DNA of 64,000 bases from Salinispora vitiensis (GTDB lineage: Bacteria; Actinomycetota; Actinomycetes; Mycobacteriales; Micromonosporaceae). The stretch covers positions 1,996,501 to 2,060,500 of the forward strand of contig NZ_KB900388.1 in the NCBI RefSeq assembly GCF_000378825.1, in the 5' to 3' direction. Numbering within the stretch: the first letter of the stretch is position 1; each line of letters begins with the position of its first letter. The notes under the pieces are model-generated. The model had not been told where the DNA came from, did no database searches, and saw nothing but the letters and a program-made list of their open reading frames with translations. The translations under genes were made by a program, and so were the position numbers. Below are positions 30,126 to 38,283 of the stretch, in pieces.

Positions 30126-30904
30126 GCCGAACCAGCCAGGGTGAGCGGCCCGGGCGCGTCGGTGGCCGGTGGCACCGCCCGGAGTCGCCCGGCACCGGAT
30201 CGCCCAGTGGGCGGAGCCGCCCGGGTACCACGGGTCGAGTCCGGAACCATCTGGGTCGAACCAGTACCGGGCAGCCAGATCGTCACCTCCCGGGGACGGG
30301 TGGCGGCGCCCCGGCCCCGCGCCGCCACGGTGACCTCCCGCCGCCGCAGCCGGCCCCGGCCGACACCGACTCCCTGCCAGACTCCCCGGGTCACCCGAAG
30401 GGTCAGGTCGGCGCCGTCCCACCGTCCGTACGGGACGAGGACGCTGCCCCGCTGCCGGGCCCGAGCCGCCAGCCGGCTGGCGACCGATGCGGACACTGCG
30501 GCCGGGACGGCGGCGACCACCACGTCCACCCCATCGATCAGCGTGGCGACGACGGTGGCCCACTCGGGTCCTGGATGCGGCACGAGGGCGAGCCGGTCCA
30601 GGGCGATCCCGAGCTCGGCGGCGGCGACCGCCCCGAGGGTCGGCACCCCGACCACGGCGCACCACGAGCCGGCCCGGGACGCCTCGGCGAGCAGCGCCAG
30701 GACCAGGGAGGTGGCGCCGCTGTGCCGGGGCTGGCCAGCGGCGATCGAAATCGTGCTGCCGCGGCGTAGCCCCCGGTTGGGCAGCAGGCCGGTCAGCTCG
30801 GGGGCTACCGGCAGCACCCGCTGCCCCCCGATCGGGTCCGGTGCACTCGCCGGACGCACCAGACCCGCCAACGCGGCGGAACCGACCACCATGCGGCCCG
30901 CCAT
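30122..30904 (-). CDS. imuA: ImuA-type RecA-like mutasome protein
   Basis: RecA-fold protein of 260 residues, the first of the three classic mutasome genes. The N-terminal half matches RecA/ImuA' layout (PNRGLRRGSTISIAAGQPRHSG in the Walker A region, but without an intact GxxxxGKT, as in ImuA'). DVVVAAVP fills the Walker B position. The C-terminal 90 residues are Arg/Gly/Pro-rich. AGGGGG precedes the ATG. The upstream 126 bp are AT-rich by local standards. Mutasome role follows from linkage to imuB and dnaE2. Confidence 0.87.
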   Translation of the reverse strand: MAGRMVVGSAALAGLVRPASAPDPIGGQRVLPVAPELTGLLPNRGLRRGSTISIAAGQPRHSGATSLVLALLAEASRAGSWCAVVGVPTLGAVAAAELGIALDRLALVPHPGPEWATVVATLIDGVDVVVAAVPAAVSASVASRLAARARQRGSVLVPYGRWDGADLTLRVTRGVWQGVGVGRGRLRRREVTVAARGRGAATRPREVTIWLPGTGSTQMVPDSTRGTRAAPPTGRSGAGRLRAVPPATDAPGPLTLAGSA

Positions 30905-31030
30905 CGACCTACCCCCTGTCGTGCTGTTGTACTGATGAACCAGCGCATTACAAATAGCTCAAGAACTCACAAAACGGGCCTATTGAAAGAACCCCTCTGC
31001 TGCGACCAGCACCCTCGGCGTCGCCGCGAC

Positions 31031-31480
31031 TCAGGCCGCCCGGCCCGCCGGGGGTGGCGCTTGCACCACCCCCAACGCGGCCTCCACCACCAGCACGAAC
31101 TCCTCGGCGGCACGCAGCAGGTCGTCGGCCTCCCGGGCGGTGACGACCCGCGGGATGCCGGCCTCGGCAGCTGCGCGCTTACTGGCGGCTAGGGCAAAGA
31201 ACCGGGCCCACTCGTCGAGCTCGGGGGCGACACCGGAGAGCAGGGCCCAGACACTGGTAACCCGGCTACGCCGAGTCGGCACGGGGCGAGCGTGGACGGC
31301 GAGCAGCGCCGCGGCGGCCCGCAGAGCCGCCAGGTGGGCCGCCGCGTAGCGAAGACCGTCGGGGCCGGTACGGGCAGCTTCGACGAGCCCGCAACGGGCC
31401 ACCGTGACGAGCTGGACAGGGGTGCGCTGCGGCAGTACGTGAGCCGGCACCGTCGGCACGGGAGCTGGGTTGATCGGCAT
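31031..31480 (-). CDS. SAV_6107-family HEPN domain protein
   Basis: A 149-residue helical protein starting MPINPAPVPTVPAHVLPQRT. It matches the actinobacterial HEPN-type family named after SAV_6107: helices rich in Ala with RYAAAHLAALRAAAALLA and VWALLSGVAPELDEWARFFA, and a C-terminal AREADDLLRAAEEF. HEPN proteins are often RNases or nucleic-acid binding partners, but the RxxxxH catalytic motif is not evident here. ATG 31480 has a strong ribosome site (GGAGGAGA). It precedes imuA by 126 bp on the same strand and lies downstream of a LexA-type box, so it is probably the first gene of the damage-induced mutasome operon. Confidence 0.85.
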   Translation of the reverse strand: MPINPAPVPTVPAHVLPQRTPVQLVTVARCGLVEAARTGPDGLRYAAAHLAALRAAAALLAVHARPVPTRRSRVTSVWALLSGVAPELDEWARFFALAASKRAAAEAGIPRVVTAREADDLLRAAEEFVLVVEAALGVVQAPPPAGRAA

Positions 31481-31511
31481 GCGCTGTCTCCTCCAGGGGC
31501 CGAGGCGCCAC

Positions 31512-31532
31512 CCGACGGACCTGATCCGTCGG
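31512..31532 (-). other. Hairpin in the leader of the HEPN-mutasome operon
   Basis: Perfect 8-bp inverted repeat CCGACGGA / TCCGTCGG with a 5-nt loop, ending about 31 nt before the HEPN start codon. It could influence translation or mRNA stability; no T-tract follows, so a terminator is less likely. Confidence 0.5.
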
Positions 31533-31805
31533 CGGACCGCCGGGTCGAGTGGTGCGGAGGAAGACGCACCGGCGGGGCCGGCCGGGCATGGACGCTTCCC
31601 CACACCACACCCGGCCGGCATGACCAGCAGGTTCGTCGCCCGCCGCCCGGGGGTCGAGGGCGGCGGGCGACGCTCCCGCCTGATGGGTCGGGGCTCGCGA
31701 CCGCCCACGGCCCTGGGGCGCGACCCGCGGCGCCGCACCCGCCCGGAGCGGCGCCGCGAAACACCACTCCGACCGTCGGAACGAGCATGCGAAGCAAACC
31801 TCGTA

Positions 31806-31821
31806 TCGAACACCCGTTCTA
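31806..31821. promoter_or_regulatory. LexA-type SOS box
   Basis: TCGAACACCCGTTCTA matches the actinobacterial/Gram-positive LexA operator (TCGAAC-N4-GTTCGA) at 15 of 16 defined or free positions, with perfect GAAC-N4-GTTC core. It is 326 bp upstream of the HEPN gene and about 900 bp upstream of imuA. It is the only copy I found in front of these repair genes. Confidence 0.78.
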
Positions 31822-32042
31822 ACTACTGCTGACAGTACACCCTCCCGCCGACAAAAACACAACGTGTGCCACACGTCGCCGCACGTCGGACGGGTCACCG
31901 GCCACCGCACCCCGCCGCACCCACCGCAGTCACCCTGGCGGCCGGACCGCCCGTGGTCGCCACCTCGGGCTCGCCGCCCACCGGCCACCACCGCTGGCGT
32001 GGTCAACGAAGGCGCCCGGGACTCACCGGGAAGAATGGCCGG

Positions 32043-32531
32043 ATGCACCCACACCCGAAAGTACGAGCGACGCAGGAGACGCTGGACGCCGCTGGCGCAC
32101 TCGACGGTGCTGGCGCACCCAGCCTGGTTCGCCTGTTGCCCGATGCCGTCCACACCGCCGCGGCAGCCGCCACCGCCCTCGATGTCGAGATCGGGCAGAT
32201 CGCCAACTCCCTGGTCTTCGAGACAGCCGACGGGCCACTGCTGGTGCTGACCTCCGGAGCGCACCGGGTGGACACCGTCGGCCTCGCCGCGGCGATCGGC
32301 GTCACCCGACTCCGGCGGGCCACGCCGGAGTTCGTCCGCGAACACACCGGACAGGTCATCGGTGGAGTCGCCCCGGTCGGTCACCCCCGGCCGCTGCGCA
32401 CCCTGGTGGACACCACCCTCGACAAATACGACGAGATCTGGGCCGCTGGCGGCGTACCCCGCGCGGTCTTCCCCACCACCTATCCGGAGCTGCTGCGGGT
32501 AACCGGCGGCACACCGGCCGAGGTGGCGTGA
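32043..32531 (+). CDS. ybaK: YbaK/EbsC-family aminoacyl-tRNA deacylase
   Basis: Trans-editing domain protein of 162 residues, related to Cys-tRNA(Pro)/Ala-tRNA(Pro) deacylases. Family features: EIGQIANSLVFET (around 40-52), LLVLTSGAHRVD, GVTRLRRATPEFVREHTGQVIGGVAPVGH (the K/R and GxxPxG motifs) and the end YDEIWAAGG. The start ATG 32043 has only a weak ribosome site. Ends six bp before the CrtA-like gene, so it may lead the carotenoid transcript, though the function is unrelated. Confidence 0.9.
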   Translation: MHPHPKVRATQETLDAAGALDGAGAPSLVRLLPDAVHTAAAAATALDVEIGQIANSLVFETADGPLLVLTSGAHRVDTVGLAAAIGVTRLRRATPEFVREHTGQVIGGVAPVGHPRPLRTLVDTTLDKYDEIWAAGGVPRAVFPTTYPELLRVTGGTPAEVA

Positions 32532-32537
32532 GCGGGC

Positions 32538-33296
32538 TTGTCGAACGAGCCACGCCCGGTCAGCCGCCGGGCGCCGGTCCCCGAGTTGGTCACCCTGCAT
32601 GTGTGGCGGACCAGCCGAGCCGGGCTGCCCCGGGCGCTGACCCGGATGGCAGCCGACCCGCGCCGGCTCCGCGCGCTGCCCGGCGTCCGCTTCGCCAAAC
32701 TGCTCGGCACCGGGACCGGCACCGGCTTCGGTCCACGCGACGCGGACCTGACCCGGTGGGCGGCGCTGACCGTGTGGGACTCTCCCGCCGCGGCCACCGG
32801 CTTCGCCGCCTCCCCGGTGGGACGGGCCTGGGCACGTATCGCCCGCGCCGCCGTCCGAATCGACCTACGCCCGCTCACCAGCCGGGGCGAGTGGTCCGGC
32901 CGGCGGCCCTTCGGCGACCCACCAGGCGGGCGACCCAACGGCCCGGTGCTGGCACTGACCCGGGCCCGGCTCCGCCCCGCCCGGGCGGTCACCTTCTGGC
33001 AGGCGGTACCCCCGGTGGCCCGCGCGTTGCACACCGCACCCGGCCTACTCGCCCGCTTCGGCGTCGGCGAGGCGCCGCTGGGCTGGCAGGGCACGGTCAG
33101 CGTGTGGCGCACCCCGGCGGAGCTGGTCGCATTCGCGTACCGTCACCCCGAGCATCGTGCCGCGATCAGGCGAACCACCACCGAGGGGTGGTACGCGGAG
33201 GAGCTCTTCGCCCGGTTCGAGGTACGCGACGTGGTCGGTGACCGGACGGTGCTGGGCTGGACCACGGACGGCGGAACGAAGGTGGGGACGGCATGA
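32538..33296 (+). CDS. CrtA-like (spheroidene monooxygenase family) protein
   Basis: Product of 252 residues related to spheroidene monooxygenase CrtA: LVTLHVWRTSR at the N-terminus, LPGVRFAKLLGTGTG, LTRWAALTVWDSPAAATGF and the second half repeat with VTFWQAVPPVARAL and FAYRHPEHR. The protein looks like two fused dimeric ferredoxin-like (antibiotic monooxygenase-type) halves. In phototrophs CrtA adds a keto group to acyclic carotenoids. The reading frame begins at a TTG (32538) just after ybaK; no ATG or GTG lies upstream in frame before the ybaK stop. Neighbouring genes modify carotenoid end groups, which supports a carotenoid or related lipid substrate. Exact reaction unknown. Confidence 0.75.
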   Translation: MSNEPRPVSRRAPVPELVTLHVWRTSRAGLPRALTRMAADPRRLRALPGVRFAKLLGTGTGTGFGPRDADLTRWAALTVWDSPAAATGFAASPVGRAWARIARAAVRIDLRPLTSRGEWSGRRPFGDPPGGRPNGPVLALTRARLRPARAVTFWQAVPPVARALHTAPGLLARFGVGEAPLGWQGTVSVWRTPAELVAFAYRHPEHRAAIRRTTTEGWYAEELFARFEVRDVVGDRTVLGWTTDGGTKVGTA

Positions 33297-33862
33297 GGCT
33301 GGTGCGGTGGACACCGGACGACCTCGTTCGGCGGCTGGACGACGTGGTGGCCGTCTACGGCGAGGCGATGGGGTACCGCGCCGATCTACTCAGGGCGCGG
33401 CGCGGCTACATCGCCTCCCACGTCCGCCGCCCCGGCTTCCGCGCCGTCGCCAGCCTCACCTCCGAGGGCCACCTGGCCGGATTCGGCTACGGGTACCACG
33501 GGAAGCCCGGCCAGTGGTGGCACGACCAGGTGGGGCGGACGCTGGACCCGGCCACCCGCCGCCGCTGGCTGGCCAGCTGCTTCGAGGTGGTCGAGCTGCA
33601 CGTCCGACCGCCCGCGCAGGGGCACGGGCTGGGCGCCAGCCAGCTGCGCGCCCTGCTCGGGATAGCGGAGGGGAGCACCACGCTGTTGTCCACCCCGGAG
33701 GCAGACGAGCAGCACTCCCGGGCCTGGCGACTGTACCGACGCTTCGGCTTCGTCGACGTCCTGCGCGACTTCCGCTTCCCCGGTGACGAACGCCTGTTCG
33801 GGGTACTCGGTCGAGACCTGCCGCTCCCCTCCCCCACCGCCGCCGGGAGAGCACCCGCATGA
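33293..33862 (+). CDS. GNAT-family N-acetyltransferase
   Basis: GNAT fold protein of 189 residues. The acetyl-CoA loop is visible as VVELHVRPPAQGHGLGASQLRAL (the Q/RxxGxG/A core is QGHGLGA, around 110-116), with the C-terminal SRAWRLYRRFGFVDV. Substrate unknown. The start ATG overlaps the CrtA-like stop and its own stop overlaps cruF (both ATGA), so it is embedded in the carotenoid operon; whether it modifies a carotenoid sugar or is a passenger cannot be told. Confidence 0.83.
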   Translation: MRLVRWTPDDLVRRLDDVVAVYGEAMGYRADLLRARRGYIASHVRRPGFRAVASLTSEGHLAGFGYGYHGKPGQWWHDQVGRTLDPATRRRWLASCFEVVELHVRPPAQGHGLGASQLRALLGIAEGSTTLLSTPEADEQHSRAWRLYRRFGFVDVLRDFRFPGDERLFGVLGRDLPLPSPTAAGRAPA

Positions 33863-34737
33863 CCCGGCCCACCGCCCTGCCGGGGCCGGCCCTCCGGACC
33901 GTCTGGGCGCTGTTGGCGGTGCTGGTGCTGGTGCAGATCTGCTACCCCCTGACCACGGGGCAGACCCGGGCCCGGCTGACCGTCGCCACAGTCCTGCTCG
34001 GCTACCTGCTCTCGGTCGGCCACGCGCTGCTTAGCCGGGGTCCCCGGACGGCGGCGGCGTTGCTCGCCGTGGTCACCGGCGGTGGCTTCGCCATCGAGGC
34101 GCTCGGGGTGGCCACCGGGTTCCCGTTCGGCAGCTACGTCTACGCGGAGCAGCTCGGGCCGAAGCTGGCCGGAGTACCGCTGATCATCCCCCTCGCCTGG
34201 ACCTGGATGGCCTGGCCCGCCTGGCTGACCGCGGTCCGCCTCACCGGGGGTGGGCCGGCCGGGGGCACCGGGCCAGCTGTCCGCCGAATCGCGCTGGCAG
34301 CGGTCGGGCTGGCCGCCTGGGATCTCTTCCTCGACCCGCAGATGGTCGCCGAGGGGCACTGGGTCTGGCGGAACGCCACCCCCGCGCTGCCCGGCCTGCC
34401 CGGCATCCCCATCAGCAACTACCTGGGCTGGCTGCTCTTCGCGGTGCTGGTGATGGCCGCCCTGCGGCCCCTGGCCGGCACCGCCGTCGCCACCACCGAC
34501 AGCCGCGACGCCCCGATGCTCGCGCTCTATCTGTGGACGTACGGCTCCAGCGTGCTGGCCCACGCCGTCTTCCTCGGCCTACCCGCCTCGGCCGGGTGGG
34601 GCGCCGCGGTTATGGCGCTGACCGCGGTGCCGCTGGCGGTGACGCTGCTGCCCCGACGCGGCCGGCCGACGCTGCTGCACCGACGCGGCCGGAGGACACC
34701 AGCGGACCGGCGGCGACGCGCCGACACGTCGGTATGA
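33859..34737 (+). CDS. cruF: Carotenoid 1',2'-hydratase-like membrane protein CruF
   Basis: Polytopic membrane protein of 292 residues (about seven or eight helices) of the CruF/DUF422 family, which hydrates the terminal double bond of acyclic carotenoid ends such as in myxol or bacterioruberin synthesis. Typical motifs: GFAIEALGVATGFPFGSYVY (around 78-97), IPLAWTWMAWPAW, WDLFLDPQMVAEGHWVW and ISNYLGWLL. Acidic residues in these motifs are the likely catalytic ones. It sits between the GNAT gene and a GT2 glycosyltransferase, the expected next step. Confidence 0.9.
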   Translation: MTRPTALPGPALRTVWALLAVLVLVQICYPLTTGQTRARLTVATVLLGYLLSVGHALLSRGPRTAAALLAVVTGGGFAIEALGVATGFPFGSYVYAEQLGPKLAGVPLIIPLAWTWMAWPAWLTAVRLTGGGPAGGTGPAVRRIALAAVGLAAWDLFLDPQMVAEGHWVWRNATPALPGLPGIPISNYLGWLLFAVLVMAALRPLAGTAVATTDSRDAPMLALYLWTYGSSVLAHAVFLGLPASAGWGAAVMALTAVPLAVTLLPRRGRPTLLHRRGRRTPADRRRRADTSV

Positions 34738-34789
34738 GCGATCCGGCCCGGTGTCGCACCGCCGGCCCCCACCGAGGTGGGGTGCCGGC

Positions 34790-35917
34790 ATGATCCTGTT
34801 GCTGGCGGTCCTGGCCGGCGTGGCCACGCTGACCACACACACCCTGGTCAACGCGGGCCGTTGGCTGCGCCGCCCGGTCGGGACGCCGGCGACGGTGACC
34901 GAACCGGTGGCGGTGCTGCTGCCGCTGCGCAACGAGGCCGCCCGAGTCACCCCCTGCCTGCGCGCGCTGCTGGCCCAGCGCGGTGTGCCGCAGCTACAGA
35001 TCGTGGTGCTCGACGACGGGTCGACCGACGGCACCCACGAGGTCGTCCGCAGGGTCGCCGGCGACGACCCCCGGGTCACCCTGCTCGACGGCGACGCTCC
35101 ACCGCCGGGTTGGCTGGGCAAGCCGCACGCCTGCTGGCAACTCGCCGCCCGGGCCGACCCGGCGGCCACCGTGCTGGTCTTCGTCGACGCCGACGTGGTG
35201 CTCGCCCCCCACGCCGTGGCCGCGGCGGTCGGCGAGCTACGGGCCGCGCGGGTGGCGCTGCTGTCGCCGTACCCCCGGATCCTGGTCACGACGGTGGCCG
35301 ACCGACTGGTTCAGCCGCTGTTGCAGTGGCTGTGGCTGACGTTCCTGCCGCTGGCCGCGATGGAGCGGTCGGCCCGGCCGTCCCTGGCCGCGGCCGGTGG
35401 GCAGTTCCTGGTCGTGGACCGGGCCGGATACACCGCCGCCGGTGGCCACGCGGCGGTGTCCGACCGGGTTCTGGAGGATGTCGAGTTGGCCCGGGCGGTC
35501 AAGCGGTCCGGCGGCCAGATCGCCCTCGCCGACGGCTCACAACTGGCCACCTGCCGGATGTACGACGACTGGCCACAGCTGCGCGACGGCTACTCGAAGT
35601 CGCTGTGGGCCTCGTTCGGTCATCCCTCGGCGGCAGCCGCGGTGGTCGCGCTGCTGCTACTGCTCTACACCGCCCCGGCGCTGGTCGTCGTGGCCGCGCT
35701 GGTCGGCGGTGCGCCGGGGACGGCCGCCGTCGCCGCCGGGGCCTACCTGCTCGGGGTCGGTGGGCGGGTGGTCAGCGCCCGGGCGACCGGCGGCCGGTGG
35801 TGGCCGGACGCGTTGGGGCACCCCGCGTCGGTAGCGGTCCTCGGTTGGCTGACCCTGCGGTCGTACCATCTGCGGAAGCGACGGCGCCTGAGCTGGCGGG
35901 GCCGTCCGGTCGGCTAG
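34790..35917 (+). CDS. cruC: Carotenoid glycosyltransferase (GT2 family, CruC-like)
   Basis: Family 2 glycosyltransferase of 375 residues. An N-terminal helix (1-18), GT2 core LPLRNEAARV, VVLDDGSTDGT and VFVDADV (the DxD site, around 125-130), acceptor motif DVELARAVKRSG and QLRDGYSKSLW (QxxRW-like), then two or three C-terminal helices. In CruF-CruC pairs this enzyme adds a sugar to the new hydroxyl. ATG 34790 is chosen for its ribosome site (GAGGTGGGG); GTG 34751 is an in-frame alternative. Confidence 0.86.
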   Translation: MILLLAVLAGVATLTTHTLVNAGRWLRRPVGTPATVTEPVAVLLPLRNEAARVTPCLRALLAQRGVPQLQIVVLDDGSTDGTHEVVRRVAGDDPRVTLLDGDAPPPGWLGKPHACWQLAARADPAATVLVFVDADVVLAPHAVAAAVGELRAARVALLSPYPRILVTTVADRLVQPLLQWLWLTFLPLAAMERSARPSLAAAGGQFLVVDRAGYTAAGGHAAVSDRVLEDVELARAVKRSGGQIALADGSQLATCRMYDDWPQLRDGYSKSLWASFGHPSAAAAVVALLLLLYTAPALVVVAALVGGAPGTAAVAAGAYLLGVGGRVVSARATGGRWWPDALGHPASVAVLGWLTLRSYHLRKRRRLSWRGRPVG

Positions 35918-35926
35918 GAGGCACCC

Positions 35927-37414
35927 ATGGCGCGGATCGTGATCGTCGGTGCCGGGGTGGGTGGCCTGGCCACCGCCGCCCGGCTGGCCGCCACCGGGCA
36001 CCAGGTCACCCTCCTGGAGCAGGGTGACACGGTGGGCGGCAAGCTCGGCCGGTACGTACATGACACACCCGCCGGCCCCTTCCACTTCGACACCGGGCCC
36101 AGCCTGCTGACTCTGCCCCAGGTGTTCCACGACCTGTTCGAGGTGACCGGGGCGAAGCTCGACGAATACCTGGACCTGGTCCCGCTCGACCCGATCGTGC
36201 GACACGTCTTCCCCCGGGGTGGACCAACGCTCGATTCGTGCGCCGACTCCGACGAGTTCGCCGCCCGCGTCGGCGCGGCCTTCGGTGAGCGGGCCGCCGC
36301 CCAGTGGCGGCGCCTCTGGCGACGTGCCGAGCGGGTCTGGACGGCCTCGGAACGCGATGTCCTACGCCGCCGGGTCGACTCACCCCGGGACCTGGCGATG
36401 CTGGCCTGGCGGCTGGGTGACCTGGCCGCTATCGGCCCGGGCCGGACGCTACGGGGACTGGGCCGCGCCCACCTGTCCGACCCCCGGCTCCGGATGCTGC
36501 TCGACCGGTACGCGACGTACGCCGGAACTGACCCGCGCCGGGCGCCGGCGGCCCTCGTCGCCGTCCCGTACGCCGAGCTGGCCTTCGGCGGCTGGTACCT
36601 CCGCGGTGGCCTGGGCACCCTCGCCGACGCCCTGCTGACCCGCTGCCGGGAGCTCGGGGTGGTGGTACGGACCGGCGTCCGGGTCACCCGGATCGACGCG
36701 GCGGGCGGACGGGTGCACGGCGTACGCCTCGCCGGCGCGAGCGCCCCGGTGCCGGCCGATGTGGTGGTGTCCAACGTTGACGCGCTCACCCTCTACCGGG
36801 ACCTGCTGCCCACCCCGCGACGGCTGGCCACGCTGACCGACCGCAGCCTCGCCGGCTTCGTGCTGTTGCTCGGCGTACGCGGGGACTCCGGGCTGGCCCA
36901 CCACAACGTCTTCTTCCCCGACGCCTACGACAGCGAGTTCGACGCGGTCTTCGGGGCGCCCGGGCGGGGGGTTCGGGCGCGCCCGGCCCCGGACCCGGCG
37001 GTCTTCGTCACCGTGGCCGCCGACGAGACGGTCCGCCCGGCTGGGCACGAGGCATGGTTCGTGCTGGTCAACGCCGCTCGGCAGGGCACCGCCGCCGGTG
37101 CTGTCGACTGGCGGCGCCCCGGCCTCGCCGAGGCGTACGCGGACCGGATCCTGGACGTGTTGGCCGCGCGGGGGGTGGACGTACGGGACCGGCTGCTGTT
37201 CCGGGAGATTCGTACCCCGGCCGATCTGGGCAGGGCGACGGGCACACCGGGCGGAGCCATCTACGGCACCACGGGCGGCCTGCTCCGCCCGCCCAACCGG
37301 GGGCCGGTCCGCGGGCTGTGGCTGGTCGGTGGCTCCTGCCACCCGGGCGGCGGGCTGCCGATGGTCGCCCTCTCCGCCCAGATCGTCGCCGACTCCATCG
37401 GCCCTGCCTGGTAG
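35927..37414 (+). CDS. crtD: CrtI/CrtD-type carotenoid desaturase (FAD-dependent)
   Basis: Phytoene-desaturase-family flavoprotein, 495 residues. FAD-binding fold at the N-terminus (IVIVGAGVGGLATAARLAATGH, then LLEQGDTVGGKLG) and the C-terminal CrtI signature GGSCHPGGGLPMVALSAQI. FDTGPSLLTLP and DPRRAPAALVAVPYAEL are also typical. The neighbours cruF and cruC suggest it acts as CrtD, adding the 3',4' double bond next to the hydrated end. Whether it alternatively catalyses other desaturations is not decidable here. AGGAGG precedes the ATG, 9 nt after cruC. Confidence 0.9.
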   Translation: MARIVIVGAGVGGLATAARLAATGHQVTLLEQGDTVGGKLGRYVHDTPAGPFHFDTGPSLLTLPQVFHDLFEVTGAKLDEYLDLVPLDPIVRHVFPRGGPTLDSCADSDEFAARVGAAFGERAAAQWRRLWRRAERVWTASERDVLRRRVDSPRDLAMLAWRLGDLAAIGPGRTLRGLGRAHLSDPRLRMLLDRYATYAGTDPRRAPAALVAVPYAELAFGGWYLRGGLGTLADALLTRCRELGVVVRTGVRVTRIDAAGGRVHGVRLAGASAPVPADVVVSNVDALTLYRDLLPTPRRLATLTDRSLAGFVLLLGVRGDSGLAHHNVFFPDAYDSEFDAVFGAPGRGVRARPAPDPAVFVTVAADETVRPAGHEAWFVLVNAARQGTAAGAVDWRRPGLAEAYADRILDVLAARGVDVRDRLLFREIRTPADLGRATGTPGGAIYGTTGGLLRPPNRGPVRGLWLVGGSCHPGGGLPMVALSAQIVADSIGPAW

Positions 37415-37447
37415 CGGGCCGGCCCGAGCCGCCAACGCCCACCCACA

Positions 37448-37531
37448 GGGTCCCGGCCTCGCCGGCGCCTACCCGCGGGGTTCCCGGCCTCGCCGGCGCC
37501 CACCCGCGCGGGTCCCGGCCTCACCGGCGCC
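37448..37531. repeat. Three imperfect ~31-bp tandem repeats
   Basis: The unit GGGTCCCGGCCTCGCCGGCG followed by a CCYACCCGCG-like spacer recurs at 37448, about 37478 and 37510, with small differences (one extra T in copy 2, one C to T-class change in copy 3). They lie between the convergent crtD and CDP-alcohol phosphotransferase genes. Each copy can form a short CCGG/CCGG hairpin. Confidence 0.8.
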
Positions 37532-37549
37532 TCCGGTGGGGCGCGAGCG

Positions 37550-38239
37550 TCAGCTGGCGTTGATCAGTGCGCCCCGGACGGCGGCCAGTAGCTGTCCGAG
37601 GCCGAAGCCGGCCAGCAACGCCCAGACCGCGGTCGCCATGGTGATGGTGCCCGCGGTCAGGTCCGGCGCGATCAACCCCGCCAGCCCGGCCAACAGCAGG
37701 CCGACGAGGGCCACCACGACCCGGGTCGGCCGCTCCCCCACGGTCACCGCACCGACCTCTCGCATTCCGGCGGAGGTCGCCCGGGCCCGCACGTACTCGT
37801 GCAGCCAGGAGAGCGCGCCACCGGCGACCACCAGCACGCCCGGCGCGCCGAGCAGCCAGAACGCGACCAGCCAGGCCGCCTCGCCGAGCCGGTCGGCCAC
37901 CGAGTCGTAGACGTACCCGAGCCGGGTGGTGCGGTTACTCGCCACCGCGACCGCGCCGTCGAGGCTGTCCGCCACTGAGGCGAGCAGCACCAGCAACGCG
38001 CCGAGAAACGGCCCGTCCTGCGGGCGTACCGCGACCAGCGGCACGCCGAGGCAGAGCAGCACCCCGGCGACGGTCACCGCGGTCGGGGTGACCCGTAGCC
38101 GACCCAGCACGTAGCCCCCGTGGTACGCGAGGCGCAGCCAGGCCCGGACGGGCGGGGCTGCGGTGCGCGGATCGAACCCACCGTGCAGTCGCGCCCAGGC
38201 CGTGGCGTACTGGTCCCAGTTCAGCTGTCTGCCCACCAC
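37550..38239 (-). CDS. CDP-alcohol phosphatidyltransferase family protein
   Basis: Integral membrane enzyme family that joins CDP-diacylglycerol (or similar) to an alcohol; 229 residues with five or six helices. The motif DG-x2-A-R-x8-G-x3-D-x3-D is present around residues 92-114 as SLDGAVAV...LGYVYDSVADR, with exact spacing but Val in place of the conserved Arg. All four acidic positions are kept. Substrate unknown. Downstream of metF on the same strand by 44 bp. The gene faces the carotenoid cluster tail to tail. Confidence 0.8.
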   Translation of the reverse strand: MVGRQLNWDQYATAWARLHGGFDPRTAAPPVRAWLRLAYHGGYVLGRLRVTPTAVTVAGVLLCLGVPLVAVRPQDGPFLGALLVLLASVADSLDGAVAVASNRTTRLGYVYDSVADRLGEAAWLVAFWLLGAPGVLVVAGGALSWLHEYVRARATSAGMREVGAVTVGERPTRVVVALVGLLLAGLAGLIAPDLTAGTITMATAVWALLAGFGLGQLLAAVRGALINAS

Positions 38240-38283
38240 GGATCAACCGTCGCACCGATCGCGCGGTGTCGTGGCGCGTCTGC

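Larger units (their letters stand above)
31481..32042. other. 562-bp gene-free region between HEPN gene and ybaK
   Basis: Holds a long leader of the HEPN gene on the minus strand, with an 8-bp hairpin near the start codon, and the LexA-type box at 31806-31821. Reading frames here are Arg/Pro-rich and biased by composition, with no recognisable domain. Composition drops in GC around 31785-31865, marking the promoter region. Confidence 0.5.

Noticed and set aside
30905..31030. PafBC-type (RecA-NDp-like) damage promoter before imuA
   Set aside because: TTGTGAGTT followed after 7 nt by TATTTG resembles the motif only loosely and spacing is off by one; not listed as a feature.
31031..31813. 260-codon extension of the HEPN frame up to 31813
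   Set aside because: The extra N-terminus is Arg/Pro-rich and covers the leader; the strong ribosome site is at ATG 31480.
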